A stretch of 64,000 bases of DNA from Rhizomys pruinosus (lineage: Eukaryota > Chordata > Mammalia > Rodentia > Spalacidae): the NCBI GenBank assembly GCA_009823505.1, contig VZQC01004693.1, positions 4,323,861 to 4,387,860 of the forward strand. Reading direction: 5' to 3'. Made by a program: the position numbers and the translations under genes. Positions 60,301 through 64,000 of the stretch are shown piece after piece; the first letter of the stretch is position 1, and each line of letters starts with the position of its first letter. Below the pieces are notes generated by a model. The model was not told the origin of the DNA. It made no database searches and was given only the letters and a program-made list of their open reading frames with translations.

Positions 60301-61345
60301 TTTGTGATTTCTTCCTGTCTTTTTGGTTTAGGGTTCATTTGTTGTTGTCTCTCAAGTGTTTTGAGCTGCAGTGTTTGATCATTTATTTGTTCCCTTTCTG
60401 TTATTTTTGATGTGGGCACTTAAGGCTATAAATTTCCCTCTCAAGACTGCTTTTAAAGTATTCCACAAATTTTGTTGTGCTATATTGTCTTTTTCATTCA
60501 GTTCCATGAATACTTTTCTTTCACTCTATATTTCTTTCCTGACCCATTCATTATTCAGGATGATGTTGTTTAGTCTCCATTTGTTCTTGTAGCTAGTTGG
60601 GCTTATCCTGGTATACATATTGAGCTTTATTGCACTGTGGTCTGATAGAATGCACAGAATAATTTCTATTCTTTTGTATTTGTTGAGATTTCTATTGTGC
60701 CCCAGTGTGTGGACAATTTTGGAGAATGCTCTGTGAGGTGCTGAGTAGAAAGTATATTTTCTGGTGTTTGGGTGGAATATTCTGTAGATGTCTATGAGGT
60801 CTATTTGGTGTATTGTATTGTTCAGTTCTGATGTCTCTCTGTTTATTTTTTTCCAGTTTATCTATCCAAGGGGCTCAGTGGGGTGTTGAAGTCTCCCGTT
60901 ATTAGTGTGTTAGGATTAATCTGTGTCTTGAGGTCCTGCAGAGTAGTGTTTATAAAGTTAGGTGTACCAGAGTTTGGCGCATAGACTTTTAGGATTGTGA
61001 AGTGTTCATAGTTAATTGTTCCTTTCACAAAGATGTAATGGCCCTCTTTGTCTCTTCTGATTAGTTTTACTTTGAGTTTTATTTTGTCTGATATTAGAAT
61101 AGCCACTCCAGCTTGTTTCTTGGTACCATTTGCTTGGAATATTTTTTTTCCATCCTTTCACTCTAAGGTGGTGTCTGTCTTTGAGGGTGAGATGGGTTTC
61201 TTGTAGACAGCATATAGAAGGATTTTGTTTCCTAATCCACTCTCCCAGTCTGTCTTTTGATTGGGGAGTTTAGACCATTAGTATTTAAGGCTATTATTGA
61301 GAGATGTGCGTTGCTTCCTTTCATCTTATTTTTTGTTTGCATTAT
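57316..61345 (-). pseudogene. L1 ORF2, disrupted
   Basis: On the - strand: an endonuclease block with ITGDFNTPLSPLDR near 60860-60900, the reverse-transcriptase FADDM motif near 59240-59255 in [13 protein letters not shown], and the C-terminal LSEVTQSQKNKW near 57320. Frameshifts separate these pieces. Confidence 0.87.
58786..59034 (-). mobile_element. B2-superfamily SINE, long subfamily, in L1 ORF2
   Basis: Same orientation as its host L1. Flanks 'atcttttgtatcttt' and 'atctttggtatcttt' are a near-perfect target duplication. Confidence 0.94.
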
Positions 61346-61396
61346 TGGACTAGGTTTGTGTTTATTATGCTTTTGTTGATTTCTCTTTTTAATTGT

Positions 61397-62570
61397 TTAG
61401 GGATAGTTGCTTCTTTCCTCTGTTTTTTGTATTGCTTCTAGGATTTTCTGAAGTGTTAGTTTCTTAAGCATGTATTCTTTCATCTTGTCCATGTCATGAA
61501 AGATTTTTCTTTCTCCTTCGACTATAATTGACATTTTTGCTAGATATAGTAGTCTGCCTGTAGATCTATCTTTAGATACCTGGGTTGGCATCTAAAGTTG
61601 TTTAAGCACATAGAATACTTTGGTCTATGTTCACTAGCTTTCAGAGTTTGGACTGAGAAGTCAGCTGTAATTCTGATGGGTTTCCCCTTATATGTAATTT
61701 GTTGTTTTTCTCTTGTGGCTTTCAGTATTTTGTCTTTGTTTTGAGCATCTAGTGTTTTAACAATGATATGGCATGGGGAGTTTCTTTTCTGGTCCTGTCT
61801 ATTTGGTGTTATATGTGCTTCTTGTATTTGTATGGGATTGTCTTTTTTCCGTTTGGGGAAATTTTCTTCTATTATCTTGTTGAAGATCTGATCAATAGTG
61901 TTGTCTTGGGATTCTTTTCCTTCCTCTATCCCTATGATGCAGAGGTTTGGTCTTTTCATAGTGTCCCACATTTCTTGGTTGTTCCACTCTTGTGTTTTTT
62001 AAAATTTTTCATAATCTTTACTGGAGCTTTCTAGTTGCTCCATATCATCCTGCAGGTCTGATATTCTTTTTTCTGCCTCTTCCCTCTACTTTGGAGGCTT
62101 CTTCCCATTCTTTCCTGGTGGTTGGATGAATGTTCAATATCCTTTTTCATTTCATCCTGTGACTTCTTTAGATTTTCCACTTCCTTCTAGAGCCTGTCAT
62201 TCTCATCTTGTAGCTCCTTGGTTTGTTGGTCATTTTCTTTTTTTTATTTCAGCCTGGGATCTTTTCAATGTTTCCACTTCCTTCCGGAGTTTGTCATTTT
62301 CTCCCTCTAGGCCCTTCTTGAGTTTTCAATCTCTCCCCTTAGTTCTTTCCACTGTTTATCATTATCTCCCTCTAGGTCCTTCTTGAGTTTTTCATTCTCT
62401 TCCTTTAGTTCTCTATTTTCTTTGAATATATCTACAGTTGTTCTTCTAAGGTTGGTGTCTCAGCTTCTTTCCTCAGAGGTCTCATTGTAGGGATCTTCTG
62501 TAGGGTTGGTAGAATTTGGTGTGGATTTATTATGAGCTTTCCCCATGTTGTTTTTTTCTTTGTGTCTTTG
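61397..62570 (-). pseudogene. L1 ORF1, disrupted
   Basis: The RNA-binding part is recognisable at 61540-61971: MWDTMKRPNLCIIGIEEGKE, then IQIQEAHITPNRQDQK. The upstream coiled-coil region (62030-62540) is out of frame. Confidence 0.82.
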
Positions 62571-62714
62571 GCATATGTGTTTGTCTGTTTATTTGTCTCT
62601 TATTTGTCTCTTTGGATTCTGACACCTCAATGTTGGCTGTACAGATTACAATCACCAATGGTCTGCCTGCTAGGTCCTCTGCACCAGAGTTCCACCAGGT
62701 TGACAGGGACGGGG

Positions 62715-62880
62715 GGGGGGCACCAGTAGGCCGCCAAGGGTCAAGGCAAGTCTGCCTTGCCTCACTGGCACCTCACTGACTCTATGCGCTTGTCTGGAGT
62801 CTGAGCTGGGACTTCTGGGGGCGGGTGGCGAGGCCCCCAATGGTCAAGGCAGGTCTGCCTTACCTCACAGTCACCTCACT
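62715..62880. repeat. Tandem units (~100 nt) in the L1 5' UTR
   Basis: 'ggtcaaggcaagtctgcctt' near 62739 and 'ggtcaaggcaggtctgcctt' near 62842, each followed by 'cctcac.g.cacctcact'. A run of ten G starts at 62711. Confidence 0.75.
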
Positions 62881-64000
62881 CCAAAACATCTCAATCATCT
62901 TTATACCCACTCCCCATTTGCTCCCCCATACCCTCCCCTACCAGCTTACATGCACTACACATACTTTTGACACTGTTTTCCATACTGGTTGCTTGAGTGA
63001 GTTTACAATTCAACAAGCTATGAGTGAGCATTCCCGTTTCTCAATGTCAACAAATGACACCAAATCCTCACTGGCATTTGGTGTCATTTGTTCTCTTGAT
63101 CTTAGCCAGTCTGGCTGGGGTAAGATGAAATTTTAAAGTGGTTTTGATTTACATTTCCCTAATTACCAGTACTGTTGAACACCTTTTAACTTGTTTCTTA
63201 GCCATTTTATTTCTTTGCTTGAGAATGATTTTGGGGTTCTTAGCCCATATTTTAATTGGGTCATTTGTGTTCTCGTGGGGTTTTTTTGAGTTATTTGTGC
63301 TTTCTTGTTTTGTTTGTTGTTATTTTTTGAGCTATTTGTGTTTTCTGGCTATTGATACCCTGGTGGATGTGTAGCAGGTGAAAATTTTCTCCCACTCTGT
63401 GGGTTTCTTCATTGCTTTCCTTAGTTTTTTCTTTTTCTTCTCCTGTTCAGAAGCTTTTTAGTTTAATGAGGTCCCACTTGTTGATTATTGACTTTAATTC
63501 CAGAACAACTGATGTCCATTTTAGTCCTTTCCTACACCTGTATCTTGTAGGGTGCTGTCTGTTTTCTTCTATTTCAGAATTTCAGGTTTCACATTGAGAT
63601 CTTTGATCCATTACACTTGGCTTTTTGCAGTGTGAAAGATAAGGGTCTAATTTCATTCTTCTACAGGAGGAGATCCAATTTTTCCCACACCATTTGCTGA
63701 AGATCCTATCTTTTCTGAGTGTGTGTTCTTGGTAACTTTGTCATTTTTTTTTTTTCATTTTGAGACAAGGTCTCCCTGTAGCCCCAGCTGTCCTAGAAGT
63801 CACTTTGTAAATGAGGCTGGCCTTGAACTCACAGAGATCTGCCTGCCTCTGCCTCCGAAGTGGGATTAAAGGCATGCACCACCACGCCCAGCAAACTTTG
63901 TCAAATATTAAGTAGCTAAAATTGCATGCTATCATGTTTGGATCTCCTATTATGTTCCTTTGACCTATGTGTCTGTTTTTACGCCAGTACCATGCTGTTT
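62881..64000 (-). mobile_element. Older L1, ORF2 C-terminal region, cut by window end
   Basis: Reverse-strand L1: 'tcttagccagtctggctggg', 'cccactctgtgggtttcttc' and 'ccatttgctgaagatccta'-type text match 57740-58330 of the younger L1 with much divergence. Confidence 0.8.
63744..63893 (-). mobile_element. B1 SINE in the older L1
   Basis: Antisense complete B1 with target duplication AACTTTGTCA at 63734-63743 and 63894-63903. Confidence 0.95.

Larger units (their letters stand above)
56765..62880 (-). mobile_element. Near-full-length L1 LINE, broken
   Basis: Reverse orientation: 3' UTR at 56765-57315, ORF2 at about 57316-61345, ORF1 at about 61397-62570, and 5' UTR to about 62880 with a roughly 100-nt tandem repeat. 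ORF2 is interrupted by a SINE at 58786-59034 and both frames have stops and shifts. The left end is doubtful because 56765-56830 holds two L1-tail-like phrases. An A/T-rich (AAAT)n patch is at 57130-57180. Confidence 0.88.

Overview
This is mammalian nuclear DNA from a rodent. The window is AT-rich and gene-poor and has no operons or bacterial signals. It is packed with rodent-type retroposons: B1 SINEs derived from 7SL RNA, tRNA-derived SINEs of the B2/B3 superfamily, B4-like SINEs, L1 LINEs with Lx-like 3' UTRs, and ERVL-MaLR LTR elements. The youngest SINE family resembles mouse B3 more than mouse B2. It has its own subfamily structure (a 17-nt internal duplication), which suggests a myomorph rodent other than mouse or rat. 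I cannot name the species.

The only host gene I can support is MCHR2, the melanin-concentrating hormone receptor 2, on the + strand. Its five coding exons are at 38403-38584, 43252-43461, 50782-50976, 52176-52295 and 54616-54916. All introns are GT-AG and all four junctions are phase 2. Together the exons encode an uninterrupted 335-residue class A GPCR with every expected landmark: two N-glycosylation sites, D2.50, the C3.25/ECL2 cysteine pair, D3.32, DRY and NPxxY. This is notable because MCHR2 has been reported absent or non-functional in mouse, rat, hamster, guinea pig and rabbit. A likely single-base deletion near 54888 replaces the last 12-13 residues of the usual tail with 8 others. 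The ancestral tail can still be read in the next frame.

Layout: 1-5450 is an old L1 broken by nested insertions (B1, an antisense LTR, and a complete MaLR provirus with 5-bp target duplications). 5450-8930 is mostly unassigned, with a pyrimidine/CA microsatellite, a B3-type SINE and an L1 3' UTR piece. 8930-15960 is a near-full-length but broken L1 on the + strand. 15960-36560 is a mosaic of SINEs, L1 3' UTR fragments on both strands, LTRs and microsatellites. 36560-56765 is the MCHR2 locus, whose introns carry B1, B2, L1 and LTR insertions. 56765-62880 is a second near-full-length broken L1 on the - strand. 62880-64000 is the 3' part of an older - strand L1 carrying a B1.

The two large L1s lie in opposite orientation on either side of MCHR2. 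Most other open frames in the window are chance readings of repeats. Names of repeat families come from memory of rodent consensus sequences. The target-site duplications were read directly from the sequence.
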